A stretch of 64,000 nt of DNA, from positions 3,730,017-3,794,016 of the forward strand of contig OZ038390.1 in the NCBI GenBank assembly GCA_964036045.1. Direction: 5' to 3'. A model generated the notes under the pieces. The model did not search any database and was not told the DNA's origin. It was given only the letters and a program-made list of their open reading frames with translations. Shown in pieces: positions 39,019 through 48,940 of the stretch. The DNA is from Eutreptiella sp. 'Long Island Sound 2002' (Eukaryota; Euglenozoa; Euglenophyceae; Eutreptiales; Eutreptiaceae). The position numbers and the translations under genes were made by a program. Numbering within the stretch: position 1 is the first letter of the stretch; each line of letters starts with the position of its first letter.

Positions 39019-42017
39019 CTACCGGTCCCTCGGATGCCGACCGAAGTACGGCTGGAAGCGGTGGGGGTCGGCTGGGGGGCTCCAGGGCGGGGGAGCGTAG
39101 GGGTTGTGGGCCATGGCCACTCGGGGGTCGTGGGGGTCCCCCGAGTACGGGTAGGGCTGGAGGGGAGCTGCTGCATGATGGTCGTGGCGGCTAGAATGCG
39201 CGCGGGGCTCATCGCGGTACGCGCTGCGACGCCTCGGCGGTGGGCTGTCGCGGCGATGGCCAGGGTTGCGGCGGCGTGACGGGGGCCTGTCCGAGCGGCG
39301 GGGGCTGTACCTGCGCTGGTACTTGGGGTCTGGTTCTCCTTCTGATTCCGAGGTCGCCGTGAGGTCCACCTGATCTTCGGGCTCCCGCGGACGGCGGTGC
39401 TTTTGCCCGCGACTCCCTCGATGGGTCTTTCGGGCAGGGTAGTCTCTGTCAGGGTCAGGCACCCAGGGAGTGTACGGCTGCTTCTTGGATTCGGCCCAGG
39501 TCACTCGCCAGCCGCGAGCGGTGTGCTGTCTGGTCAGTTTCATGCCTCTGTCATACTCGGCGGGCTTGATTCCGACAATCGTGAACTTGGCCTTGTGGTT
39601 GAGTTGCTCGTCCGAGATGGACGACAGGCCGGCGCCAAATTTATCCCGGAGGATGCCTCCGAGGAGTCCCGCGTCGACTTCTCCCGACGGGGGATCGTCG
39701 ACCTCCTGCCATCCTACCCACAGGGCCTTAGAGAAGGTCTGCGGGTCAATTTTTTGGGGCGTATACCCCTTCTTCTTGGCCGCGCCCTGTGCCTGGTTGG
39801 CGGCTGCGGCTTCGGCTGGGGAGGCGGGTGGACTGTCAGCAACCTGCTGGACAGGAGGGGGGCTGGCGAGGAAGGTGCGCAGGACGTCCGCGATGCCGGG
39901 CAAACTGGGTGCATGGCTGCGGACCCAGGCCCACTGATCCCGAATCGGGGATTGCGGGAGGGTGCTGACGTTCGCGCCGTACCGGCGGAAAAGCTGGAGG
40001 TGGAATGCGTGTGCAACTTCGTCTTCACAGCCTTTGGGGATCTCCGGGATCCACTCCAGTAGGGAGGCCAGTGCGGCATCAATGGGCGAAGCCGTGGGCG
40101 ACGGCGGCTGGGGAGCAGCGCCCGGCGCCCGGAGGGCAGTAGCCGCCCTGGGCTTAGGGATCGGGTCCGGGATAGCGAGCGACAACCCGGGGGCACGCGT
40201 AGGGGCCTCCGGGACCGGCACGGGGCTCGGCGCAGCCATAGCCCTGCGGAGGACGTCGGCCAACTCCTCGAGATCGGGTGCCTGGGGCGAGGTGAGGACC
40301 GCCGCGGCGAGGATGACCGGCACGAGGACCAGGAACTGCTGAGAGCCGGGGGTAGGCAGTTCGAAAGAGGCCGGAGACGCACTGCGCACGGCATTGGCGA
40401 ACGCCGGCGGCGTGGACGGGAGGCCGCGGAGTCTGGTGGCGATGGACAAGAGGGGGGGTAGGGACCTGATGAAGTTGTTGAGCCGAACGGCTTCGGCCTG
40501 CCGCTGCGCCGCGGCTGAACGTTGGATTTGCTGTTGGGCATTGTCCCGCTCGGTGCGGACCATGTCTAGATCCCGCGTGAGGGACTCCAAGTCGCCCCGT
40601 GCCACGGCCAGCTCTTGCTGCTGGGCCTCGTACTGGTCACGCAGCTGAGCGTAATCGGTGGAGTAGGCCGCTACGTCCAGGTCCGGGACGAAGGGCTCCC
40701 CCAACTGGGAGGGGCTGGGGGGGGCTGACCCGACGGCCGGGGCTGGCGACTCCGGAGGCGTGGGGTCCGCGGCAGCCGGTTGGACTTGGGAGGCGGGCTT
40801 AGGGAGGCTGAAGGAAAGCCTAGTCTGCTCGGGCAACAGCGACGAAGGCGATTGTTCGGCCCCTGTAGGGGCGGGCTTGTCCTGGGACCTGTATAGGGCT
40901 GACGCCGGGGTGAACGCCGTCGTGGCGAACAGAGTGCCGGCGGGGCTGGGTGCTGCTTGGCCTTTGGTAAGGTAAGGTGCGTGGCTGGGCGGCGTGAGAG
41001 GGGGGGGGGGCTGGCGGTGTCGGCGACGCCGGCCTGCAGCAGGGCGAAGGTGGGGGCTGTGGCCCAGGAATGCTCGCCAGCCTGCTCGATCTGATGCAGC
41101 AGCTCCACGCTGCGGATCGGCAGGACCGAGCACTCGAGCAGCGGCCGCAGCTGCTCGGGGGTCCACATGCCCTTGTTGGCGAGGGCCGGGGGCGTGGAAA
41201 CCGGGGCTGGCGTGTACTGTCCAGTGAGGCAGATGGAGGAGGCCCATGCCAGAAGCCCGAACTTCAGCGGGACTAGGTCTGCTGTCGGGATATGGGCCGC
41301 TTGCAGGACTGCATGCACGTCATTGGGCAGCGCCCAAAAGGCCGCAACCACCTCGCGGGTGCGGAGGCGGTCCCACGACGGCCTGAGGTGGGGGGCAAGG
41401 AACTGGCTGATGGGCTTGTGAATCTTGTGGGAGACCTTTTGGCTTTGGATGTCTGGAGGAGTGGTAGTGTCGATGGACGGAGGCTGTTCTCGGGCCGTGT
41501 ACAGGCCCTTGAAGACTTGGCTGCGAAGGCGCGACGCTGAGATCGGAACATGGCTTGGACTCCATCGCGTGACGAGGGCTGCTGTGAGGGCCTCGGGGTC
41601 CTTGGAGACATACTCCAGCAGCGGGCCTCCCTGTACCAGCGACAGGGGGACGTGTTCGATGACCTTCGTGTCAGACGGGCCTGCGGCGACCGTGACGGTG
41701 GCTGTGAGCAGGAGTCCCCGCGGCGTCCACGCCCCCGTCACGGCTGTAATAGCCTGGATGTCGCCGTCGGCAGCTGTCCATCGCAGGGCGTCACATAAGT
41801 CAGCCACGGCGGGACCGGTGGCCCGGATGGCTGTATCCGCAGCTTCCAGTGCGTCATCCTTCAACATGTCCAGCTCTCGTAGGAGACGGTCAGCGTCGTC
41901 CGACTGGGCAATTTCCATCAGAAACATGGGGAACGGCCCCCGACGAATGGCGCCACCTCGACTGGTGTCGGGGGCGGAAGAGGGGGAGTCCTGGGACGGC
42001 GTTGAGCGGTCTGACAT
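39019..42017 (-). CDS. Retrotransposon ORF1 (gag-like), with a frame change at a C11 run
   Basis: ATG at 42017 (MSDRSTPSQDSP...) opens a frame continuing to about 41005. The natural continuation (...AAPSPAGTLFATTAFTP...) is in another frame down to a stop at 39019. The switch falls on an 11-base C run on the coding strand (41000-41010), so a length error, an indel or programmed slippage could all explain it. The product of about 1000 residues has a Pro/Ser-rich middle, a coiled-coil-like stretch (YEAQQQELAVARGDLESLTR...), and a basic Arg/Ser/His-rich C-terminus (about the last 110 residues) suited to RNA binding. ORF1 proteins coat element RNA. The alternative upstream start at 42395 reads through leader sequence. 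Confidence 0.7.
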
Positions 42018-42750
42018 GGTAGGGTGTGACGAGAAAGGAGCGGGTGGCCTGTGGCCGCAAGGCGCTGGGGGGGGGGGGGGGGGGCGACAAACCGGGGCGC
42101 TGGTAAACGGAGTAGCACGGATAACATAGGCAGCCCACAGGAAAGAAATAAAGGGTGCCACGAGCGTGGCCATAGTGCGACGAAACAAAGAGCATGGCGC
42201 GAGAGCGCAGAGCAACATGGGGCCGCCTGGCGGAGCGGGCCGGTGAGTGGGGGTCCCAGGACTGACGAGGACGGGGGTGCGAGGGGAGCACCGCGCTGGC
42301 GCGCGGTGCTGCAACCCTAGTGGCGTATAGGTGAGGGGGGCCCCACGATGGGACGACGAAGCTGACGACTGATGATACCCTGCACAAGGCGTCACGCTTG
42401 AGCGGCGGATACGTCGAATGCAGTCCCCGTCGCGGCTCCCCGCGTAGCGGCCTTGAAGATTGCCACGGCGAGGTCGACGTCTTGCCAGAGCCGATTGTAG
42501 AACGTTGCGCCCACTGTGAGCAGGAGGTGGCTAGCAAGGGGGAGGGACGCACCCGAGGTGCGGCACTCAGCCCTTGGAGACACGGGACTAAGAGGGAGAG
42601 ACAAAGTGTACCATGCGGGTGGAGCAGAGCGGAGAAGGGGTGGCACGACTATCACGACGATTCACGACTGGCTTCGAGCGTGGCAGTGCGTGTAGGCAAT
42701 CCGTCCTACAGCTACCATCCTGAGGGTTTTTAGACTGGTGCCAGGTCACC
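42018..42750 (-). other. Retrotransposon 5' leader
   Basis: About 730 bp between the satellite and the ORF1 ATG. Contains a 24-base G run on the plus strand (42061-42084, with one interruption). An internal promoter is expected for such elements but no motif is recognised. The element begins on the minus strand with tggtgacctggcaccag. Confidence 0.5.
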
Positions 42751-43078
42751 AGAGTGGAGTGGAGTGGAGTGGAGTGGAGTGGAGCAGAGTGGAGTGGAGT
42801 GTGGAGTGGAGTGGTGTGGAGTGGAGTGGAGTGGAGTGGAGTGGAGTGGAGTGGAGTGGAGTGGAGTGTAGAGTGGAGTGGTGTGGTGTGGTGTGGAGTG
42901 GAGTGGAGTGGAGTGGAGTGGAGTGGAGTGGAGTGGAGTGGAGTGGAGTGGAGTGGAGTGGAGTGGAGTGGAGTGGAGCAGAGTGGAGTGGGGTGTGGAG
43001 TGGAGTGGTGTGGAGTGGAATGGAGCAGAGTGGAGCGGAGTGGAGTGTGGAGTGGAGTGGTGTGGAGTGGAATGGAGT
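42751..43078 (+). repeat. GGAGT pentamer satellite at the retrotransposon 5' end
   Basis: About 65 units of ggagt with variants ggtgt, gcagagt and gtgga. Open frames across it encode only (EWSGV)n or (LHSTP)n and are not genes. It is longer and more degenerate than the matching tract at 33190-33323. Confidence 0.95.
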
Positions 43079-44286
43079 GAAAGTTGCATATTTCTGGGCC
43101 GGCTTACTAGCAGGCATTCAAGTGGGCTTCCAAGCAGACTTCCAGTTCAAGCCTGTTCAAGCATGCACCAATGAAGCTTCCATGCAAGCGTCGGGGTACG
43201 CTTCTAGCTACTTCAAAGCAGGGTTCCCCGGCACGCTCTCGCGTTCAGATGGGGCGCATCACCCAGCCCCCAGGAGTGGGAAAAGAGCTCACGTATTCGG
43301 GGCATCACTTCGGGGGGGCCCATTGGTCATTGGTGTGCAGCAAGGACTATGGTCACAATCAATGATGACCCCTTGCTGCCACACACAGCGCATTTCCCCA
43401 TGGCAATTGCCCTGAAACAGAGGGCGACACAATGCAATATTTGGTCCCCCCAATAGAAACCAGCAACCTGAACCACCCTCAACCGAAACACACAGTGCAT
43501 TGTTCAATACCAGAAAACCACGACTTTGCGGCAGCAGTTCGAGGAGATTCGAGGGGTTTGGCCCCGAATGGGAAGGGGAGGGATTGGTCAAGCTCACCCA
43601 CATTATCAGACACCAATCCCCACCTGCGCAGCAGCTGGATCTGTTTGTTGCACATAAATGAGGGGCTCTCCCAGTGGTCCCTGCTGCTGACGGGGGGCCC
43701 GCAAAGGCCAGGTGTGGACCCGCTACTCAGCTCCAGCCGCGCCTGCCTCACGGCCTTCATTGCCTTCTCAGTTTCATTCGTGTCCGTGTCGCTGGGACAG
43801 TTCCATCCAGTTTTGCTCCCTCACGCCCCGGAATCGGGTAAGGGCTGGCTGTGGTCCATCGGGTTCGGCACATTATCGCCTGGACACCGCACTGGTCTGA
43901 GCCCGGGGCATGGCGTGCATTCCATGCTCCATGATGCAATTTACTGCCCTACGGGTATGCTGGCCACTCGGCCACCTACCCTTCGTACAGCTAATCCCGG
44001 GTCCTGCAGGGCGTGGGGGGGGGGGGGGGCAAAGGTCAACCGAGCTGGTCGCTGCCACCGACCATGGCTGTATTTTAGGGCCTTAGAAATGAAAAACCCC
44101 CAGTGGGTACGTGTGGGTGTCGTGTGCCACAGTTCGGGGTGAACGCCTGTGGCGAGCGTGAAACCGCCGTTGGGCGCCCCCGCGTGCCTGGCGTGCTGCG
44201 ATTTGCTGAAAAACACGGCCTGTTGGAGGCTGGCGTACATTCCTCCAAGTCCAGGAGTGGGGTTGCCAGCTGTGCTCCTCCTGAAA
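43079..44286. other. No gene recognised
   Basis: Short ORFs on both strands. tcaagcc/caagcag words recur at 43110-43220. Poly-G at 44016-44028. No domain. Confidence 0.3.
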
Positions 44287-44350
44287 GGGGGATCAATGGT
44301 CGGTAACGATCGACTGAATGTCCCCGCCATAGACACTTTCAGCCATTGGT
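44287..44350 (+). repeat. Repeat R6, third copy
   Basis: gggatcaatggtcggtaacg, gactgaatgtccccgccata and gacactttcagccatt match 19611-19675 and 19754-19820. Confidence 0.7.
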
Positions 44351-44530
44351 TCGGTGGTCCTCCTGAAAGGGGGGGGAGGGGGGGGGTACGTGCGCTGCAT
44401 GTGCGCCGCGCGGTGGTCCTCCTGAAAGGGGGGGGAGGGGGGGGGTACGTGCGCTGCATGTGCGCCGCGCGGTGGTCCTCCTGAAAGGGGGGGGAGGGGG
44501 GGGGGTACGTGCGCTGCATGCACGCCGCGC
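44351..44530 (+). repeat. Tandem array, about 59 bp x 3
   Basis: ggtggtcctcctgaaagggg, a G/A-rich run, then tacgtgcgctgcatg and tgcgccgcgc is repeated three times, starting at about 44353, 44411 and 44471. The units differ almost only in G-run length and the last cacgcc/gcgcc. Confidence 0.85.
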
Positions 44531-44812
44531 GCGCGCTACTTTTGCGGCGAGCACACCCGGAACGCCCTGATTTTCACCCCCTCCCAAAATGGCCCCTCAG
44601 GTGAGCAAACGCTTTGGCCACAAAAGTTGTATCAACACCATCTCCTTCCCACAAACATAGCACAATGAAGGGCACAAGACAGTTGGCACCCATTCCACAA
44701 TCTTTGAAATGGCTCTTGGCCGCCGAAGTGCCCAGCAACAGCCCCGGCAGCACAACACCTTCCCTATGGACGTCGCCAAACAGCGGCACCGCGCCAGGTG
44801 CTCCCCCAGGAA

Positions 44813-45388
44813 TCAGGTTCCCAGGTACGTCGCGGGCACGCTTTTAGGCGTGTGTCTGGCGGGCTCCAGGCAGCAGGCCTTCATCAGGCTCCCAGGCAGG
44901 CAGACCCTCGGACAGGCAAGCACGTGCACGGGCCGCCAACAACCCCCTGAGCCTTCGGCAAAAGCACGCACCTTGGCATCCGTGACCACCACATCCTCCG
45001 CTTTGATTGTGAACGAAGACACCGGCCACGACGACGGGGCCACGTTGTAAGTCCCCACGATTTCCTCTGCGGTGGGAGGGGACGGCCCCTCCAGCTTCCG
45101 GTCTCCCGTCTCCAAGGCCGACTGCAAGGGATCGGGCTCACGCTCCTCGAGGGCGGTCAGCATCCCGTCCTCATCGCGCTCATGCACCCCGGCGAAGCCT
45201 TGCAGATCATGGGGAACCCGCATGAACGCGCGCCGCCCCTGACGGACCCGGCGGCGGAGATGGGCCCCGGCAGCCGCAACAAGCACAGCGGTGGGGACAC
45301 GGGCGGACGCCTGGGACGCCTCTTGCGCGGACACGTCCGAGTCGCGGACCTCGCCCCATGCGTTGTTCAAGGGGTTCAGCTCGGACAT
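44813..45388 (-). CDS. Hypothetical protein with one EF-hand-like loop
   Basis: 191 codons from ATG at 45388 (MSELNPLNNAWGEVRDSDVS...). An Ala/Arg-rich helix precedes RRAFMRVPHDLQGFAGVHER and DEDGMLTALEERE. The loop ERDEDGMLTALE has acidic residues at positions 1, 3, 5 and 12, Gly at 6 and Leu at 8, matching a calcium-binding EF-hand loop except for Glu in place of Asp at position 1. A second EF-hand, normally paired, is not seen. Later SFTIKAEDVVVTDAKVRAFA looks globular. The last about 40 residues may be intron read-through. Function unknown; possibly a calcium-regulated protein. Confidence 0.42.
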   Translation of the reverse strand: MSELNPLNNAWGEVRDSDVSAQEASQASARVPTAVLVAAAGAHLRRRVRQGRRAFMRVPHDLQGFAGVHERDEDGMLTALEEREPDPLQSALETGDRKLEGPSPPTAEEIVGTYNVAPSSWPVSSFTIKAEDVVVTDAKVRAFAEGSGGCWRPVHVLACPRVCLPGSLMKACCLEPARHTPKSVPATYLGT

Positions 45389-46229
45389 CGCGTGGCTGCA
45401 GACAAAGAGAGTGCGATGGGGCGGGCCTTCACAATTGGACCTCGGCCACTGCCGGCAAACACGCCCGTACCCAGGGCTGCACACCGCCGATTGGCCTCAA
45501 TGCATCTTGTGCTGTCCTCCAACCGCTGTCGGTTGCCCCGCACCCCCACCCAAATCACTTCACCCCCAACCCAATGGGTGGGCGGAACGGTGGACGGCGT
45601 TTGGCGGTGAACCGACCGCGTTTTTTTTTGGGGGGGGGGGGGCGGGGGTGCCAGAAAGGCGAAGAGAGTACGCCGGTTGGTACTTCCGGGGGGTACGCAC
45701 ATGTTCGCCCTTTCAGGAGGGAATCCTCCACGCGTGGATGGGGAGGTTGGTTGCTCTCCTGAGGACCTCAACAACAACAGGAGAGTGTTCCAGAACGAGC
45801 CTCGGCACAGAAGCCCCAACGTTGGTCCGAGTCCCTCGACCGACCGTCCACTGACAAATCACATTTGTCAGTAGACGGTCGGTCGATGAAGTTTCTGCGC
45901 CGTGGGCGCACCGCGCACGGGGCAGGGCCTGGCACCACAACTGAGCCCAACAGTCTCCCCTCATAGGCTCTCAAACGGCTGTCCCTTGCGATGAACAAAA
46001 TTTGGCTTTTGACTGCAGGTGCTTAAACGCCGGCGCTTGACCAGTGACGTTGCCTTTCCAGGTGTCCAAGTTTGGGCCACTAGGATTGGAAGTAGCATGG
46101 TAAGTGTGAAGACACCATGCACAACGGTATCATGTCAGCCTTGAAAGAGGGATGGTTGACGTTGGCTTGACGCTGCTCGCTGGTGCTTTGCCAAGGGGCA
46201 TGCTTCTCTAGTCTCTTCTGTATTGCATA
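45389..46229. other. No gene; contains a long hairpin
   Basis: Gene-free. It contains the hairpin at 45836-45886 and, next to it, a gggcgcaccgcgcacgggg box (45903-45921) related to the candidate promoter boxes. Poly-G at 45633-45645. Confidence 0.4.
45836..45886. repeat. Near-perfect inverted repeat (24-bp arms, 3-bp loop)
   Basis: tcgaccgaccgtccactgac plus aaat pairs with atttgtcagtagacggtcgg plus tcga across a cac loop, with one mismatch. It could form a strong hairpin in DNA or RNA. There is no T-run after it. Confidence 0.8.
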
Positions 46230-46596
46230 CCCCCCCCCCCGCTTGTATAAGCTACGCCAAAGTCCCAAATCAATACGGTCCCTACGCCTACTGTAGCTTG
46301 GACAAGGCCGTAGACGCCCAGGTTCAAAAAGAGAAGATTGCATGGCGAGCTGGTGCATCAAAGGGGAATACAATGCACAAGTATCCCCGAAATCAGAGCT
46401 ACGTGGGTTCAAGTGGGCAAACACTCACAACAAATGTGTCCATGACCCCATGTAGCTGGCAAATTTGTCACCAAACCCATGTCTTATGTGGCCGTACTAC
46501 ATTTGTACCGAATCAAATTAGGTCCCAAAGCAATACGGTCCCTACGCCCGCTGTGGCTTGGACAAGGGCGTAGCTTATACAAGTGGGGGGGGGAGG
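46230..46596. mobile_element. TA-flanked miniature element (Tc1/mariner-like), copy A
   Basis: Inverted ends: a C run, then cttgtataagctacgcc, and the complement ggcgtagcttatacaag, then t and a G run. TA dinucleotides lie at both borders (46228-46229 and 46597-46598). A direct subterminal repeat (aatacggtccctacgcc ... gtagcttggacaagg) occurs near both ends. It is 367 bp and non-coding. TA target duplications are the hallmark of the Tc1/mariner superfamily; the assignment is inferred from that alone. Confidence 0.72.
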
Positions 46597-47353
46597 TACT
46601 TGTCATGCTCGTCCCTGGAAGAAGTATCCCTTCCCCAGTGGACTCCAAATAATATTTTGATGCTTTCCTATCAATCGCTTGAAGGTGTGCCGGTGTGGGG
46701 GCTGGATGAAGATAACAAGTGGTGTTGATCTCAGAGTGGAGCAGGGGACATGGAGGAGGGCGTTTAGTGCAGGAGAGGACACGCGTTGTGGTGCCCCGAA
46801 AGGGCAAGCGCCTACGAGCGGATGGTCCAGGCCACAGGCCGGATGTGAGAATGTGAAAATGATGAGCCGAGGTGACCGTCCGCAGGCAGTGTTGCGGTGC
46901 AAGACGGGTGTCCAGCAGCGGCAGGGCAATGGTGGAAGGGGATGAGGAGGCAGGGTAAAACGTGACAGCCGGAGTGCACGGCAAGGGGACTCAGAACCAT
47001 CAAGTAGGCTGGCAGAGGACACACAAAGCAAGGACCGCTGTGCCACGAGGTTTCCCTGACTGGGAGAGCAGGCACACAGGATGTCTGCCCGCGTCCCCCG
47101 GCTTGCCACTGGTTGCCTCCGTTTAGTTTTGGTACCAACCAGAAGGGAGGTGATGGTTCAACATCGGACCATGAATGACAACTACAAGAGTGATGGATGT
47201 AGGCACAAGGGACCCCCAATTGCATCACAACACGTGCAATTTGATGAATCAAACGGCTTATATCATGTTGCCTCCATGCACCCGTAAACACCAAGTCCAT
47301 AGTCCTTGAAATATGGTTGAAGGACGTGGGGGCGGTGGCAAACGGGGATTGGG
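46597..47353. other. No gene recognised
   Basis: Short minus-strand frames without domains. Nothing repeated. Confidence 0.3.
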
Positions 47354-47707
47354 GTGTTGCCAGTGACATCCTCCTCCTCCGGTGGATCTGGTGCAAAATC
47401 TAAAGGGAATGGGTCAGAACAGGTTGGGGTCGAGACTGACTTGTTGCCAAGATACCTTGAGCAAATCAAAGATTACCCGAGGATGTCTTGGTGGCAATTT
47501 GTTCTGATCTGCAAGGACTGGATAAGGACCCACGTGGATGCACAAGCGCTCAGGCAATTTTCGCCACTCTGTACCATCATGGGGTGCGAGTGGAGAACTG
47601 GCAGAGCAGGCCCTGATGGCCAAAGGACCCTGCAGATCCTTACGTACATTCGAGCATCCGAAGCATTTTCTGAGGCACTGAAGACGGGCACAACCTACGA
47701 CCGGTGA
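47354..47707 (+). CDS. Hypothetical protein or exon
   Basis: 117 codons with balanced composition, unlike the GC shadows. After a Ser/Gly-rich start it reads LLPRYLEQIKDYPRMSWWQF..., then ICKDWIRTHVDAQALRQF... and ends GTTYDR. Predicted mainly helical, with Trp and Cys scattered. No family recognised. GC is lower than at other loci. The stop at 47705 may be genuine. Confidence 0.4.
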   Translation: MLPVTSSSSGGSGAKSKGNGSEQVGVETDLLPRYLEQIKDYPRMSWWQFVLICKDWIRTHVDAQALRQFSPLCTIMGCEWRTGRAGPDGQRTLQILTYIRASEAFSEALKTGTTYDR

Positions 47708-47939
47708 TTGATCGAATTGCAGAAACAGAAGAACAAAAGAAGGTTTACATGGTAACAATGCATGCCGCACACAACACACGGTCGGGCAATTGGTGATTTC
47801 TGTCCACCACTGCTCCATGACGGCTTCGTTGTTCATGCACGGTCGTCATAGACGACATTGCAGGGGTCAGGGTTAGGGTGTGCCCTTGACAGCGTTGAGC
47901 AAAGCGTGTCAAAGGTGCTGAAGACAGGCTTAGATGGTA

Positions 47940-48333
47940 CCCCCCCCCCTTGTATAAGCTACGCCAAAGTCCCAAATTAATACGGTCCCTACGCCTACTG
48001 TAGCTTGGACACGGGCGTAGCTTGCGCGCAACACATACAACTACTAACACCGGGCACCCAGATTCAAAAAGAGAGGATTGCATGGTGAGCCAGTGCAAGA
48101 AAGGGGCATATAATGCACAAACATCCCAAAAATCAGAGCTAGCTGGGTTCAAATGGCAAACACTCACAACAAATGTGTCCATGACTCTATGTGACTCGCA
48201 AATCCGTCACCAAACCCATGCCTTATGCGGCTGCACTACGTTTGGTACCGAATTAAAATTAGGCCCCAAATTAATACGGTCTCTACGCCTACTGTAGCTT
48301 GGACAAGGGCGTAGCTTATACAAGGGGGGGGGG
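47940..48333. mobile_element. TA-flanked miniature element, copy B
   Basis: Ends: a C run plus ttgtataagctacgccaaag and the complement cgtagcttatacaag plus a G run. TA lies at 47938-47939 and 48334-48335. The 394-bp body matches copy A closely (caaaaagagaggattgcatg, cacaacaaatgtgtccatga, caccaaacccatg). The copies lie 1.3 kb apart in the same orientation. Confidence 0.75.
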
Positions 48334-48335
48334 TA

Positions 48336-48781
48336 ATAATGCGTGCATCCTTCCATTACTGATCAGTACCTTAGCCTCACGACACCTGATTGAAGAGGAG
48401 AAGGAGTCCGCATGGTACACCTCAGCAGCTACTGGGACCCGACGGGGTGTCTGGTGTCGGACACGGATGGCGGGCTTTCCTTGGTCTTCGCCATTGCACC
48501 GTGACTTTGTGTCTGAAGCGTGAGCAAACAAAAGAAATATATTGTCCTCAAAGCCAAGGACACGCCGAAAGTGCGGACACGGACATTCTTACCCCCACCC
48601 CCTGGCGAGAGCAACACTAAAGTTCCAAGATTTGACGGAAACAACACCTGCTGTTGCTCTGACAAGGGGGTCACAAGCGGTGACTATTGCATCACGAATG
48701 TACTAGTCGTCAGGTGATTCCCCAATCTCCACCCCCAAAGGACAAGAAGGAGGCGAAAGTGGGTGGCAGGACAGCAACCGA
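48336..48781. other. No gene recognised
   Basis: Short frames only. An acaacacctgctgttgctctgac block at about 48641 recurs as acaacacccactgttgctctgac at about 49063. Confidence 0.35.
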
Positions 48782-48940
48782 TATCAGATGGCGCTGGTTC
48801 CTACTGAGTCCGACACAGGGCGCGGCTGGTTCCTACTGAGCCCCGGGTGCGACAGGAGCAGATATTACTGAGTGGCACATGGTACGGGGCTGATTCCTAA
48901 CGGAACTCAGCTCCCCTGCCGGACACTACTGGCATGTCTT
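48782..48940 (+). repeat. Repeat R5, uninterrupted copy
   Basis: atcagatggcgctggttcct, actgagtccgac, ggttcctactgag, atattactgagtggcaca, ggctgattccta, cccctgccggacactactgg and catgtc. It serves as the empty-site reference for the hAT-type insertion at 16922. Confidence 0.7.

Larger units (their letters stand above)
33324..42750 (-). mobile_element. Non-LTR (LINE) retrotransposon, about 9.4 kb, APE-type with RNase H
   Basis: Minus-strand element. 5' leader 42750-42018, ORF1 42017-39019, ORF2 about 38977-33715, 3' UTR 33714-33324 ending in (tcc)n. ORF2 carries an apurinic-type endonuclease, reverse transcriptase, RNase H and a CCHC-like knuckle, the order found in the I/R1/Ingi-like branch of LINEs. 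No long terminal repeats. Both ends meet a GGAGT satellite (minus strand ACTCC), so the target site seems to be the satellite itself. There are two in-frame stops and two frame changes, so this copy is probably inactive, unless homopolymer sequencing errors explain the frame changes. Confidence 0.85.

Noticed and set aside
33190-43078. GGAGT tracts as long terminal repeats of an LTR retrotransposon
   Set aside because: The tracts are simple pentamers of different length and purity. The coding order (EEP endonuclease before RT, RNase H after, no integrase or protease) is that of a LINE.
42738-43415. Long ORFs across the GGAGT satellite (EWSGV / LHSTP repeats, also 33184-33451)
   Set aside because: A 5-bp repeat without stop codons is open in several frames on both strands; the peptides only mirror the repeat.
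44293-44587. Minus-strand ORFs across the 59-bp triplicate
   Set aside because: Peptides simply repeat the tandem unit, with poly-Pro from the G runs.
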